From assembly GCF_005869225.1 (NCBI RefSeq), contig NZ_SWFP01000012.1, positions 62,001 to 126,000 on the forward strand: a stretch of 64,000 nt of DNA. Reading direction: 5' to 3'. The stretch is from Dyadobacter bucti. GTDB taxonomy: Bacteria; Bacteroidota; Bacteroidia; Cytophagales; Spirosomataceae. The notes under the pieces were generated by a model. That model did no database searches. It saw only the letters and a program-made list of their open reading frames with translations, and was not told the origin of the DNA. The position numbers were made by a program, and so were the translations under genes. Below are positions 51,155 to 60,008 of this stretch, piece by piece. Position 1 is the first letter of the stretch, and the number at the start of each line of letters is the position of its first letter.

Positions 51155-51694
51155 ATGAAAACAAGTAAAAACAAAAAGAGCAATATCCTTAATGAAGCGG
51201 ATGGTGAAAAATTGAAAGAACTATTTGTAGATGGTTTGAAAGATATTTACTGGGCAGAGCAGCACCTTGCCAAGGCACTGGTAAAAATGGCTAAAAACAC
51301 CACCTCAGAAGAGCTAAAATCAGCCTTTGACCTACATACCGAGCAAACCAAACAACACGCCGCTACATTAGAGCAGGTATTCGAAATCGTTGACGAAAAG
51401 GCCAAAGCCAAGAAATGTGCAGCGATGGAAGGCCTCATTGAAGAAGCAGAAGAAATCATCGAAAGTACAGACAAAGGCACGATGGTACGTGACTGTGGTT
51501 TGATCATGGCCGCCCAGAAAGTAGAGCATTATGAGATTGCATCATATGGGACCCTGAGAAATATTGTCCGCACTTTGGGTTACTCGGAAGCTGCCGACCT
51601 TTTGCAACAAACCTTGGATCAGGAAGGTGAAACCGATCATATTTTGACCGGCTTGGCCGAAACCTATGTTAATGAACAGGCTAGCGCTGAGTAA
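51155..51694 (+). CDS. DUF892 (YciE/YciF-like) ferritin-like protein
   Basis: This is a 179-residue four-helix-bundle protein. The family opening LKELFVDGLKDIYWAEQHLAKAL and later LIMAAQKVEHYEIASYGTLR carry the Glu and His residues expected of the ferritin-like DUF892 family. These proteins are induced by general stress; the bound metal and reaction are not established. A Lys-rich N-terminal extension precedes the domain. Confidence 0.9.
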   Translation: MKTSKNKKSNILNEADGEKLKELFVDGLKDIYWAEQHLAKALVKMAKNTTSEELKSAFDLHTEQTKQHAATLEQVFEIVDEKAKAKKCAAMEGLIEEAEEIIESTDKGTMVRDCGLIMAAQKVEHYEIASYGTLRNIVRTLGYSEAADLLQQTLDQEGETDHILTGLAETYVNEQASAE

Positions 51695-52075
51695 TAATAA
51701 GAGATTTTGCAGGTGTTGATTCTTTATGGATCAGCACCTGTGTAATCAATTCACGTATATAGACCAGCGTGAATAGACCGTTTCAATAATAACCGGGTTG
51801 GCCTACCTGAGGCTTATGTTACAATTTCTGCACACGACAGGGTCTAATTTCTCAGGCAGATTGATAAACTTGAAAAGGTGCCTGGCCACTCTATCCATTT
51901 GTAATGGATGATTTTTTTCACGGCTGGGCGCGGCAAAATTCATATCTAGTCCATTGAATAACGATTGTTGGATCTAGTATGGCTTATGCGGAGGATTAAC
52001 AGGGTGGTTCAAGATCAAGATATTGACACTGGCACATTTTTAGTTCATCGTACTGCTCAACAAAAAACATATAAG
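51695..52075. other. Gene-free stretch
   Basis: No convincing gene or terminator is visible. A reading frame continues upstream of the YtxH start at 52076, but its product lacks any family resemblance there. Confidence 0.4.
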
Positions 52076-52438
52076 ATGAGCTGGAAAAATAATTATGAGG
52101 AAAGGGATGATTCTAACGGAGGCTTTGTGCTTGGACTTTTCGTTGGCGCTACCATAGGTGCATTGGCTGCAATTCTATTTGCGCCCAAAGCAGGCCAAGA
52201 AACCCGTCAACAGCTGAAAGATTTGGCAAACCAGCAAAAAGACAAACTGCGAAACCAGTGGGAAGACACTAAGATTAATGCAGCCATAGCGGTTGATCAG
52301 GCAAAAGAAAAACTCAACACAGTTGCTGACCAAACCAAAGAGGCAGTGGATACGTATGCCGATAAAGCCAAAGGAACGGTTGACCACCTGGCCGACGGTA
52401 CCAAAGCGACGGTGGACAAATTTCAAAAGCGTTATTAA
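52076..52438 (+). CDS. YtxH domain stress protein, copy A
   Basis: I start at the ATG at 52076 (120 residues, MSWKNNYEERDDSNGG), the same length as the paralogue at 62172. A Gly/Ala-rich membrane segment (residues about 18-38, GLFVGATIGALAAILFAPK) precedes an amphipathic, Lys/Ala/Asp-rich helix typical of YtxH and of LEA-like proteins. It is likely membrane-associated and stress-induced. It overlaps the next gene in a TAATG arrangement. Confidence 0.85.
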   Translation: MSWKNNYEERDDSNGGFVLGLFVGATIGALAAILFAPKAGQETRQQLKDLANQQKDKLRNQWEDTKINAAIAVDQAKEKLNTVADQTKEAVDTYADKAKGTVDHLADGTKATVDKFQKRY

Positions 52439-52869
52439 TGTCAAGCCCCAGGCAGCAACCGGCAGATGCTGGTATGGATTCGTCTACCATTGAAGCCCAA
52501 ACAATGCTTGTGATGGAAGAAAAACTGGTCGTCACCACTGAAAATGTTGAAACAGGCCGCATCCTGGTTTCTAAACAGGTTTTTCAGCAGGAGGCAACCT
52601 TTACTGGTGAAATCACGAGCGAGGAATTGATAGTGGAGAGGAAAGAGATCAACGAGTATGTACAGACGGCCCCGGCCGCTGTCCGCCAAGAAGGGGACGT
52701 AACCATTGTCTCGGTTGTAAAGGAGGTATTGGTTGTCGAAAAACGCCTGATGCTTGTAGAAGAGATGCATATCACAAGGCGTCATCACCACGATCAAAAG
52801 ACCTTTACCGAAACGCTGCGAAAGGAAGAAGTAACCATTTCAAGAAGCGGTCCTGGCATAGATATTTGA
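52438..52869 (+). CDS. DUF2382 protein, short form, copy A
   Basis: This 143-residue protein is built mainly of one DUF2382-like domain (about residues 25-140): VMEEKLVVTTENVETGRILV, VERKEINEYVQTAPAAVRQE and VVKEVLVVEKRLMLVEEMHI, ending ETLRKEEVTISR. The domain is frequent in stress-island proteins of unknown biochemistry. It is translationally coupled to the YtxH gene. Its paralogue is at 62539. Confidence 0.85.
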   Translation: MSSPRQQPADAGMDSSTIEAQTMLVMEEKLVVTTENVETGRILVSKQVFQQEATFTGEITSEELIVERKEINEYVQTAPAAVRQEGDVTIVSVVKEVLVVEKRLMLVEEMHITRRHHHDQKTFTETLRKEEVTISRSGPGIDI

Positions 52870-52915
52870 TAGCCGGTCGTAATTCAACAAACTAAAACCT
52901 TTTAAATCAATAATC

Positions 52916-53797
52916 ATGGCCAATACAGTAGTTGGAATTTTCGAAAACACGAATGATGCGCAAGAGGCTCAAAGTTATTTACTAGCTAATGGGTTCTCAG
53001 CCAGCGACGTGGATATTACAACGTCATCATATAATTCGGATGCGACAGTATCAACTGTTAATAAAGATGATGAAGATTTTGGTGACCGCATCGGAAACTT
53101 CTTCAAAGACCTCTTTGATGGGGATGAAGATGAAACACGGCGTTATTCTGAGGCAGGACGACGGGGCACAATTGTGACGGTGCACGCGGCCGATGCTGAG
53201 TTGGCAGAAACTGCGGCGGATATCCTGGACCAGTATGGCGCAGTGGACGTCAACGAAACCGCTGGCAGTTACAGTGCAAGCCAAGGGCTTGGCAGCTCGG
53301 TAACGGATGCTACGGTAGGTACATACAATGATACTTCCATTGATCCTTATACCAATAAGGCAATTGATATTGATTCAGATCAGTCGTTTGTTTCGGATGC
53401 TCAGACAGATTCGCTGCCAGTGATTAAGGAAGAATTGCAGGTTGGAAAGCGTGAGGTCGAAACAGGCGGTGTACGCCTTAAAAGCCGGATTATTGAGCGC
53501 CCTGTTCAGGAAAGCATCCGTCTTCGCCAGGAGCAGGTCAATGTTAATAGGACACCTGTTGACAGGGTTGCATCCGAGTCAGATTTCAATACTTTCCAAG
53601 AAGGGACTATTGAAATGAAAGAATATGCAGAAGTCCCTGTTGTAAATAAAGAAGCGCGAATAGTTGAAGAGGTAAGTTTAAGCAAAACCGTAGATGAGCG
53701 CGAAGAGACGATCAACGAAACCTTGCGCAATACCGAGGTCGAAGTTGAAAACCTCACAGATGAAGAAAAGCTTAGAAGATCAGGTTTGGATCTTTAA
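52916..53797 (+). CDS. YflT-like plus DUF2382 stress protein, copy A
   Basis: This 293-residue protein has an N-terminal domain like the heat-induced YflT/GSP17M type (residues 1-110: VVGIFENTNDAQEAQSYLLA, then RRGTIVTVHAADAELAETAA). A Thr/Ser/Asp-rich linker follows, and then a DUF2382 domain (about residues 160-285: VGKREVETGGVRLKSRI, LRQEQVNVNRTPVDRVA). It ends with DLTDEEKLRRSGLDL-like residues. The paralogue at 63008 has nearly the same length. A rho-independent terminator follows. Confidence 0.88.
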   Translation: MANTVVGIFENTNDAQEAQSYLLANGFSASDVDITTSSYNSDATVSTVNKDDEDFGDRIGNFFKDLFDGDEDETRRYSEAGRRGTIVTVHAADAELAETAADILDQYGAVDVNETAGSYSASQGLGSSVTDATVGTYNDTSIDPYTNKAIDIDSDQSFVSDAQTDSLPVIKEELQVGKREVETGGVRLKSRIIERPVQESIRLRQEQVNVNRTPVDRVASESDFNTFQEGTIEMKEYAEVPVVNKEARIVEEVSLSKTVDEREETINETLRNTEVEVENLTDEEKLRRSGLDL

Positions 53798-53820
53798 TAG
53801 ACACAATCAGCAAGATTAAA

Positions 53821-53848
53821 AGGCGCCATTACTGGTGCCTTTTTTTTA
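53821..53848 (+). terminator. Rho-independent terminator
   Basis: AGGCGCC and GGTGCCT arms (one G-T pair) around a short loop and followed by T8, placed after the stress cassette. Confidence 0.85.
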
Positions 53849-53863
53849 TTCACCTGATCTTAG

Positions 53864-54334
53864 TTACAAGTTATGCCGGGATAACAGGGCCTTCAAATCC
53901 AGGACCGTTTGTTCTTCCTCATTAACAATATCCTGAATCATTCCTTGCGCCTGTTCGTACTGCAATGCGCTGGCAAGCATAAGCATCCCTGAATAAGCCC
54001 CGATTTGATAATTAGCGGCTTTAATAACTGCCAAAATAAATGAGATGTCACATGAGTTGTCGTCATCTGTAAAGAATGTGCACGCGTCTTTAAGATCTGA
54101 TATCAGGCCGGTGAGTGCTGCACTTTCTTTATCTTCCGCAGGCTCATTAATAGAAACGAATATTTGCCTCAAACGGTTGACATGCTCCTGGGTATAAGCC
54201 CGCTCATTCTTTAAAGCGCTTCCTAATTCAGGCAGGCAAGTTGACCTGCCGAGCTGGCCTAACATGGACACCCATGCATTTTCAAACCAGTGCATCTGGC
54301 GTAGTTCGGAGGTAAATAACTCGTGGGTTGTCAT
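53864..54334 (-). CDS. DUF892-like ferritin-like protein, second type
   Basis: This is a 156-residue helical protein, with THELFTSELRQMHWFENAWV at the start and FILAVIKAANYQIGAYSGML in the middle. The layout resembles DUF892 proteins, but the sequence is diverged from the copy at 51155. It is convergent with the cassette before it and shares the intervening terminator. Its metal ligands appear less complete, so its activity is uncertain. Confidence 0.7.
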   Translation of the reverse strand: MTTHELFTSELRQMHWFENAWVSMLGQLGRSTCLPELGSALKNERAYTQEHVNRLRQIFVSINEPAEDKESAALTGLISDLKDACTFFTDDDNSCDISFILAVIKAANYQIGAYSGMLMLASALQYEQAQGMIQDIVNEEEQTVLDLKALLSRHNL

Positions 54335-54783
54335 AGATTGTTGAGATTGAGCTTCGGGGCACGTTTGGTTTAAAACTATGCCAGTTAACAGGCCATTATG
54401 GTTTCAATTCAGCTTATTGAAGAATGGCCACATCCGGGTTATTTTCAGTCAAATCAAAGGATCGGATAAATGCAAGCCGCCCTTTGGTCTACTGTATCCT
54501 GGTGCCCCATTAACGGCAAGGCTGTCCCCATATTTGCAATTGATGCAGGGCCGCTTTTTGAAAACAGGTACCATAGCATGTTATTGGCAATTAATAATTA
54601 AGACCTTGCATGGCATGGATGTTTCTTAGTATGCCCCAGGCAAGCTACAAGACTTGTGCTTAGCCAAGCACCAAACTCGGCACATCGCCTATCTTTTCAA
54701 CATCTATTTTTCACTGACAAACTAAAATCAAATGGAAACCAACATTTTATCTGATCAACACAGCTACGGGCAACGGGGCAGAA
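54335..54783. other. Gene-poor stretch
   Basis: A short open frame at 54378-54629 has no protein-like composition and I do not call it. Near 54732 an ATG opens a 25-codon frame that ends just as the frame of the small membrane protein at 54784 begins to look coding, suggesting a frameshifted start of that gene. Confidence 0.4.
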
Positions 54784-54957
54784 GTGAAAGCCCGTCAAGC
54801 GGCAGATGATGCGGCATCGGCGGCTTCGAAAGCCGCAATCTTTACATTCTTAGGGCTATTGATCGGTGTCGCTGCTGCTGGTTTTGGCGCTAAAAAAGGA
54901 ACCGATTCAAAGGATGACTACAACAGGTATGACCGTCCCGTGCACTCGGCCGTCTAA
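54784..54957 (+). CDS. Small single-helix membrane protein, possibly frameshifted
   Basis: From a GTG at 54784 the frame encodes 57 residues: an Ala/Asp-rich helix (ARQAADDAASAASK), one membrane segment (IFTFLGLLIGVAAAGFGAKK) and a polar tail. It is missed by ATG-only searches. The ATG 52 bases upstream (54732) is in another frame, so either GTG is the real start or an indel has broken the gene. It resembles small YtxH-like stress proteins in composition. Confidence 0.5.
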   Translation: MKARQAADDAASAASKAAIFTFLGLLIGVAAAGFGAKKGTDSKDDYNRYDRPVHSAV

Positions 54958-55038
54958 TAGATTACATACTAAGCAGAATGAGATAGTCATTTCAGGCACA
55001 CACTTTTAATTAACCTATAACTAAACTTTAAATCAACT

Positions 55039-55650
55039 ATGGCAGAATTAGATGTCCAACCAAAACAAAGCCGTCCCTGGTGGATATGGCTTCTACTTGC
55101 ACTTATCGTTATTGGTCTGATTGCGCTTCTGCGCGGCTGCAACAAAGATGATAATTCGGTTACAGGTTCAACCGATAGTACTGCTGATGTAAAAGCAGTT
55201 ACCCTGCCCGAGTGGGACAATGTCAATTTTAATGCATCCGAAGCGCACTATGAGGAAATTACCGATACATCCATTGCCGTGAAAGGCGATGACAACTACA
55301 CGATCTACGGATTGGGCGAGAATATCCTTTTTGCTAGCGGTGAAAATCAGGTTCAGCAGAGCGCCGAAAAGCAGTTAAAACAAATAAGCGCTTCACTTGA
55401 AAAGCGTTTCAAAGGTGTTGCGCTGGCCGTTTATGGTAACACGGATTCGACGGGCTCAGCTGGGCTCAATAAAGAACTGGGTAAAGAGCGTGCCGAATCA
55501 GTAAAACAATGGCTGGTAAAGAACGCAGGCTTTTCTGCTGACATGATTACAGTTATGTCCAAGGGCGAAACTGATCCGGTAGCTACTAACCAAACGGCTT
55601 CTGGAAGGCATATGAACCGCAGAGTTGAAATTGTCGCCAAAGCGAAGTAA
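55039..55650 (+). CDS. OmpA-family cell-wall anchor protein
   Basis: This is a 203-residue protein with an N-terminal hydrophobic segment (residues about 14-33, WIWLLLALIVIGLIALLRGC). The polar linker is followed by a C-terminal OmpA domain (about 100-203) with the peptidoglycan-binding pattern YGNTDSTGSAGLNKELGKER, later SGRHMNRRVEI. The end of the hydrophobic segment could be a lipobox (Cys34) or a plain membrane anchor. It likely links envelope to peptidoglycan. Confidence 0.88.
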   Translation: MAELDVQPKQSRPWWIWLLLALIVIGLIALLRGCNKDDNSVTGSTDSTADVKAVTLPEWDNVNFNASEAHYEEITDTSIAVKGDDNYTIYGLGENILFASGENQVQQSAEKQLKQISASLEKRFKGVALAVYGNTDSTGSAGLNKELGKERAESVKQWLVKNAGFSADMITVMSKGETDPVATNQTASGRHMNRRVEIVAKAK

Positions 55651-55686
55651 GTGTTCAGCAAATGATTATTATTTAAAACAAAGATT

Positions 55687-56607
55687 ATGGCAAATTCAAA
55701 TGATACTGACCGCATGCAAGAGCTTGGCGGCAGCGGTTACGAAATAGTCGATGGGCAGCCTAACATTAAAGGTTGGGATGTAAGGGATACAGCAGGGAAC
55801 GAACTTGGAGAGGTTGATGAGCTGATCTTTGATACCCAAACCCAAAAAGTGCTGTATATTATTGTAGACCTTGATGATAACAACTTGGGATTGGATTCTA
55901 AAAAAGTGCTGGTCCCGATTGGACTAGCCACACTGGATGAGAAAGAAGATGAAGTAATTCTGAGCGAGCTGACCAGCCAAAAACTGGGTTCTTTGCCGGG
56001 TTATGAAAAAGGCATGATCACACCTGCAACTGAATCGCAGATCCGCAGTACATTCACAGGACTTGCAGCTGCGGCCGCCGCTGGGGCTGCTACTTATGAA
56101 AGCCATCCGGAGGGATTTTACAAGCACGAACATTTTGATGACAAGCAGTTCTATGGTTCCAGGACTGCATCCAGTGACAAAAGCATTTCTGGAAGCAATC
56201 AAAGTATTCCTATCATTGAAGAAGATATCAATATATCCAAAAGGCAGGTGCAGACCGGCGGGGTGCGGCTAACCAGCAGCATCAAGGAGCAAGCAGTTCA
56301 AGAGAACGTGACCCTTAAAACCGAGCATGTCCATGTAGATCGCACGCCTGTTGACCGCCTGGTCACGCCTGGTGAGCTGGATACATTTAAGGAAGGGAGT
56401 GTTGAGCTGATCGAGCATGCAGAAGTGCCGGTCGTATCAAAAACTGCTATTGTAGTCGAAGAAATATCACTGACCAAAGATGTCACTGAACGTGAAGAAG
56501 TCATTAAAGACACTGTGCGCAGTACAGAAGTTGAAGTGGAAGAGCTTGCTTTACGAAAGGGCCAGCAACTTAAAACGGATGAAAATCCAGATGATAGCAG
56601 CATCTAG
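55687..56607 (+). CDS. PRC-barrel plus DUF2382 protein
   Basis: This 306-residue protein has an N-terminal PRC-barrel domain (about residues 12-110: IKGWDVRDTAGNELGEVDEL, IIVDLDDNNLGLDSKKVLVP), an Ala-rich linker, and a DUF2382 domain (about residues 175-295: KRQVQTGGVRLTSSI, TEHVHVDRTPVDRLV). It is the third DUF2382 architecture in this island. A hairpin terminator follows its stop. Confidence 0.9.
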   Translation: MANSNDTDRMQELGGSGYEIVDGQPNIKGWDVRDTAGNELGEVDELIFDTQTQKVLYIIVDLDDNNLGLDSKKVLVPIGLATLDEKEDEVILSELTSQKLGSLPGYEKGMITPATESQIRSTFTGLAAAAAAGAATYESHPEGFYKHEHFDDKQFYGSRTASSDKSISGSNQSIPIIEEDINISKRQVQTGGVRLTSSIKEQAVQENVTLKTEHVHVDRTPVDRLVTPGELDTFKEGSVELIEHAEVPVVSKTAIVVEEISLTKDVTEREEVIKDTVRSTEVEVEELALRKGQQLKTDENPDDSSI

Positions 56608-56616
56608 TCACAATAG

Positions 56617-56649
56617 AAAACTCCGATCTGCCTGGCAGTTCGGAGTTTT
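56617..56649 (+). terminator. Stem-loop terminator
   Basis: AAAACTCCGA and TCGGAGTTTT arms enclose a 13-nt loop, and the T-rich right arm serves as the T-run. It follows the PRC-barrel gene. Confidence 0.75.
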
Positions 56650-56763
56650 GATTAAATGGTACAGAAGTTACTTAATAGATGAAAGTGACACCAATTGAAA
56701 ATAACATGCATACCTTTACCTTGAAATGAGCATCTTACGTGCCATGGATAATCAACTTTTTCT

Positions 56764-57158
56764 TTGGAGCAGCCTAAGCATGTTTACTTAATTGATGATG
56801 ATCCTGATGACCGGTACCTGGTCTGTGAGGCCTTTACGTTGGTGCGTCCCCAAGACAATATTATTGAGGCCATCAACGGGCACCACTTCTTTGAGATTCT
56901 TGATGTTAACAAAGTTAGCGTCCCCTCGTTGATTATCCTTGATGTTAATATGCCAGGCATGAATGGCTTGGAAACTCTTAACGGATTAGATCGCTTATTT
57001 TGATTTCAAGCATTCCCGTTGTTATGTATTCAACCTCTGAGAGCCCCTCACTCATTGAGCAAGCATACCAGGCGGGCGCTTCTACTTTTATTGTCAAGCC
57101 TAATTCGTTTGAAGGCCTGCTTGAAATGTGGGGCGCGGTAACATCTAAATATCTTTAA
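56764..57158 (+). pseudogene. Frameshifted response regulator receiver
   Basis: The first frame gives a receiver N-terminus with the acidic triad YLIDDDPDDR and the phosphoacceptor region LIILDVNMPGMNG, and stops at 57003. Another frame then continues the same domain: ISSIPVVMYSTSESPSLIEQ, AYQAGASTFIVKPNSFEGLL, ending at 57158. One frame change near 57000 therefore splits an otherwise complete receiver (about 130 residues). The start is also unclear: a TTG at 56764 is in frame, while an ATG at about 56743 is in another. Confidence 0.75.
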
Positions 57159-57645
57159 GTTATTGTCAGGCGTAAGTGGCAATTAACGCTTGATATGAAG
57201 CTGAACAGCACTGGTTTCAAAACGCTCAAGTATCCAATTGTACTCAGACGTAACACCGTAGCCTTTATCAGGGAGGTCCGTTTTTACTAACCGGCGGAGC
57301 GCTATATTAGCCAACCTCTTGTCACTGACATTTTCATAGTTCGCTAAATGCCCAGTACGGTAATGCGGTGTTGTGCAAAGCCGATGTTTGCAAAAAAGAA
57401 TTTAGATAGACAATGTGCCCGCAGAAGAAAATCAGATTACAACTATAGAAAACGTCTTCAACGTATTTAAGACCGGACTGGAACAAACTACTAAAGTGTC
57501 TTTGGTAAGGATTTGGTTTGAACGAAGTAACAAGGTATAAAAGCTTAGGTTGGAACACACAAAGTTGGTAACTTATTATATTTCAGTTCTATAAAATTCT
57601 AGACGAAATATTACATTTACTCTGTTAGCCTAAATAAGCACACAG
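57159..57645. other. Gene-poor stretch with a possible decayed minus-strand gene
   Basis: On the minus strand a stop-free frame from 57401 to 57183 encodes a protein-like sequence containing GHLANYENVSDKRLANIALR and ending TSAVQLHIKR, without any Met. It could be the 3' remnant of a gene whose start is lost. The remaining sequence up to the TetR gene shows nothing convincing. Confidence 0.3.
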
Positions 57646-58251
57646 ATGAAAACCGACATAGTCAAAAAGCGCGATCGCGACCGCACTAAGAGTAAAATTC
57701 TTAAGGCGGTCGGTGACGTGATGGAGCAACACGGAATTGCAAAAGTTGGCGTAAACCTCATTGCTCGTACCGCCGGAGTAAACAAGGTTCTTATCTACCG
57801 TTATTTTGAAAGTGTGGAGGGGCTGATGAAACAGTATGTAAAATCTAGAAATTACACATCGACAATCTGTGCGGACTACATCGACAGCATTCCCGCCCCC
57901 GGCCCCGATGAAAGAGGGAAAGCGTTAAATAGCTTAATGCACAAATTTATCAACGACCTACGTGAGAGCAAGGCCACCCGCGATTTGATTAGGTGGGAAA
58001 TAGGTAACGGCAAATCGATGCTTTCTGATACCCAGAACCAGGTTGCAGAACGCATTATGAGTAAGATTGGGGATTTGCCCCGCTACAATGACACCAGTGC
58101 ACTGGTCGCCTTTCTAACGGCCAGTATTTATTTTGTGACCATCTCGGCCGACTACCGGCAAAAAATGATTGACGTCGACTTGCATTCGGAAGACGGCTGG
58201 AAAAGGATCGAAAGATTGATCGAGCGAATTATTACAGACGTAAGAAGCTAA
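57646..58251 (+). CDS. TetR family transcriptional regulator
   Basis: This 201-residue protein has a TetR-type helix-turn-helix at residues about 15-60 (LKAVGDVMEQHGIAKVGVNL, RTAGVNKVLIYRYFESVEGL) and a helical ligand-binding C-terminal domain. No divergent neighbour is adjacent, so its target is unclear. Confidence 0.9.
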   Translation: MKTDIVKKRDRDRTKSKILKAVGDVMEQHGIAKVGVNLIARTAGVNKVLIYRYFESVEGLMKQYVKSRNYTSTICADYIDSIPAPGPDERGKALNSLMHKFINDLRESKATRDLIRWEIGNGKSMLSDTQNQVAERIMSKIGDLPRYNDTSALVAFLTASIYFVTISADYRQKMIDVDLHSEDGWKRIERLIERIITDVRS

Positions 58252-58596
58252 TAACAAATCGCTTTAAAAGAGTCTTTCTCAGGTTTAACTGTGAAGGTTT
58301 GATTTGAACATTCAGTGGGATTTTCTTGGCTAACTATAAGAAAAAAACTTCTCTGCTCTTACAGGTACATTTTTCTCCAGATTTTGTATTGGCCAGCAGT
58401 AAACTAGGGTCCGTATTTCTTTCGCCCATTTGTCATTAACAGGCGTATGCAAAAACGGTCGTATTTCTGTACTCTTCCGACTTTGTTGGAAGTGTTCATT
58501 TTTATGCCAAAAACAGCCTAACGAGAGTTCATTTTAGTGGTACATGAAATCTAATTACAGTATATTGCAACCACAGGGGTTAAAATGTAATTTGAG

Positions 58597-58749
58597 ATGA
58601 TTTTTGGCTACGTAAGAGTTTCGAAGAATGAGCAAAATCAGGACTTACAATTTGATGCACTAAAAAAGGCCGGGTGCGAGAAGATTTTTCATGAGAAAGT
58701 ATCTGAAGGTAAAAATTCCCGCGCACCAGTGCAGGGTATCTCTTTATAA
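58597..58749 (+). pseudogene. Serine recombinase N-terminal fragment
   Basis: The 50-codon frame begins MIFGYVRVSKNEQNQDLQFD and continues to KIFHEKVSEGKNSRAP. This matches the N-terminal resolvase domain with the catalytic Ser in YVRVS. It then stops where the domain should continue, and no continuation was seen in the other frames. It is a relic of a resolvase or transposon-borne recombinase and marks past rearrangement in this GC-richer area. Confidence 0.7.
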
Positions 58750-59044
58750 GGGAGTCCAGATGCTCCAATTGTATAGGCCTTAGCTTTGTCAGGCACAACT
58801 CGATGATCTTAACCGCATCCGAGCCCAGGTCAGGGCTTATATTTTCGATCATAATTAACGTCGAGGGGGTTGGTTTACGGTACGGGCCCGACGTTCTGCT
58901 AAACGAGTCACGACAGGCGCTTGATATTAAGGTACCAAAATTTCTTGTAAGTTTCAGAGTCACATTAAAATGACCCGCGCGAGGCGAATTGAATTGTATG
59001 GTATAATTATTGTTGCCTGGGCAACGGACTTACTACACAATATT
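58750..59044. other. Gene-poor stretch after the recombinase relic
   Basis: A minus-strand open frame (58580-58963) overlaps the recombinase relic and has no recognised family. I do not call it. No repeats or terminators stand out. Confidence 0.35.
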
Positions 59045-59305
59045 ATGCAAAGCACAACTGAAAAGATCAAAGAAGAGGCCCAGGCGGCCGCACAGACTGT
59101 GAAGGACAATCAAAATGTTGGAATGACCGAGCGCATTATCTCCGGTATCGCAGCGGTAGCAATTGGCGCTTATGCGGTGAAGAAAAAGGATTCGCTGCTC
59201 GGAAAAGGACTCACGGCTGTAAGTGGCTTTTTGCTTACCAGGGCGACGACCGGCTTCTGCCCGTTAAATAAGGCGATCGGTCGGAATAGTCTGCTAGTGG
59301 GTTGA
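59045..59305 (+). CDS. DUF2892-like small membrane protein
   Basis: I start at the ATG at 59045 (86 residues, MQSTTEKIKEEAQAAAQ). A helical polar N-terminus precedes two hydrophobic stretches. The C-terminal pattern LLTRATTGFCPLNKAIG is typical of DUF2892/YgaP-type transmembrane proteins. The longer frame starting at 58970 is unlikely. Function unknown. Confidence 0.75.
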   Translation: MQSTTEKIKEEAQAAAQTVKDNQNVGMTERIISGIAAVAIGAYAVKKKDSLLGKGLTAVSGFLLTRATTGFCPLNKAIGRNSLLVG

Positions 59306-59541
59306 CCGGTAGGAAGGCGCATCCAAAATCCCTAACCATCAATTCAGAGGACTTGCTTTCATATTTTTCCAGCGTAGCCTGCCCCTGAGAGAAACAACGC
59401 AAAGTGCACCTGACAGTCTGAACGTCAATCACGCGGCCCGCTCCATTCGCTGCGCTCCCGTGTGGGTGTTGCCTTTTCAGACTTTGCCGGGTGCTGAAGG
59501 GCATTGTTCTCCAACGGTGGAGGCGACAAACAGCAAAAAAC

Positions 59542-59907
59542 ATGGAAGCCCAGCAATTGACACTCCAAGACCTCGCAGGATTTACCGGCACTGACAATTG
59601 GTACCGTCATCCGGTCGTAAAACGCATCTTGTACACCGATGGGATTAGGCACTTGATGCTCAAAGCCGCAGCATACTGGCTTATCGACGAAATAGCTTTC
59701 CAGCAGCATCATCCAAGGGTGAAAAATGAAGAATTCCAGGTTTGGACGCTTAAAGTAGACCTCAATGAAACAACCGGGGTACTTACCTGCGATGATGGGA
59801 ACGGCCGGGTGCTTTGCTCAAAGCAAATTCCCTACACAGATTTTCCACTGGCAGAAATTAAAATCTATTTTACAAACGATGTGATCCTGCTTCCATGTGA
59901 AAATTAA
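59542..59907 (+). CDS. DUF6876-like protein
   Basis: This is a 121-residue soluble protein starting at the ATG at 59542. The pattern FTGTDNWYRHPVVKRILYTD, then AAAYWLIDEIAFQQ, is that of DUF6876-like proteins common on plasmids and mobile elements of Bacteroidota and Proteobacteria. No biochemical role is known. The first 17 codons of the longer frame are unlike the family. Confidence 0.7.
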   Translation: MEAQQLTLQDLAGFTGTDNWYRHPVVKRILYTDGIRHLMLKAAAYWLIDEIAFQQHHPRVKNEEFQVWTLKVDLNETTGVLTCDDGNGRVLCSKQIPYTDFPLAEIKIYFTNDVILLPCEN

Positions 59908-60008
59908 CCGCTTTTGGCTGCTTTCAAAGTGGGAGCAGCCATTGGCTTTTATGCACGTTTCCGAATTGTATATCCAGTCTGCACTCCAAGACTGGCCGAC
60001 AACCTACA

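Noticed and set aside
54378..54629. Open frame of 83 codons on the plus strand after the DUF892-like gene
   Set aside because: Composition is not protein-like, no domain pattern is seen, and it lies in a gap with no promoter or operon link.
57334..57558. Minus-strand open frame of 74 codons near the broken response regulator
   Set aside because: Another minus frame over the same bases looks more protein-like, and this one has no family resemblance.
58580..58963. Minus-strand open frame of 127 codons
   Set aside because: It covers the recombinase relic on the opposite strand and shows no recognisable family; chance openness is more likely.
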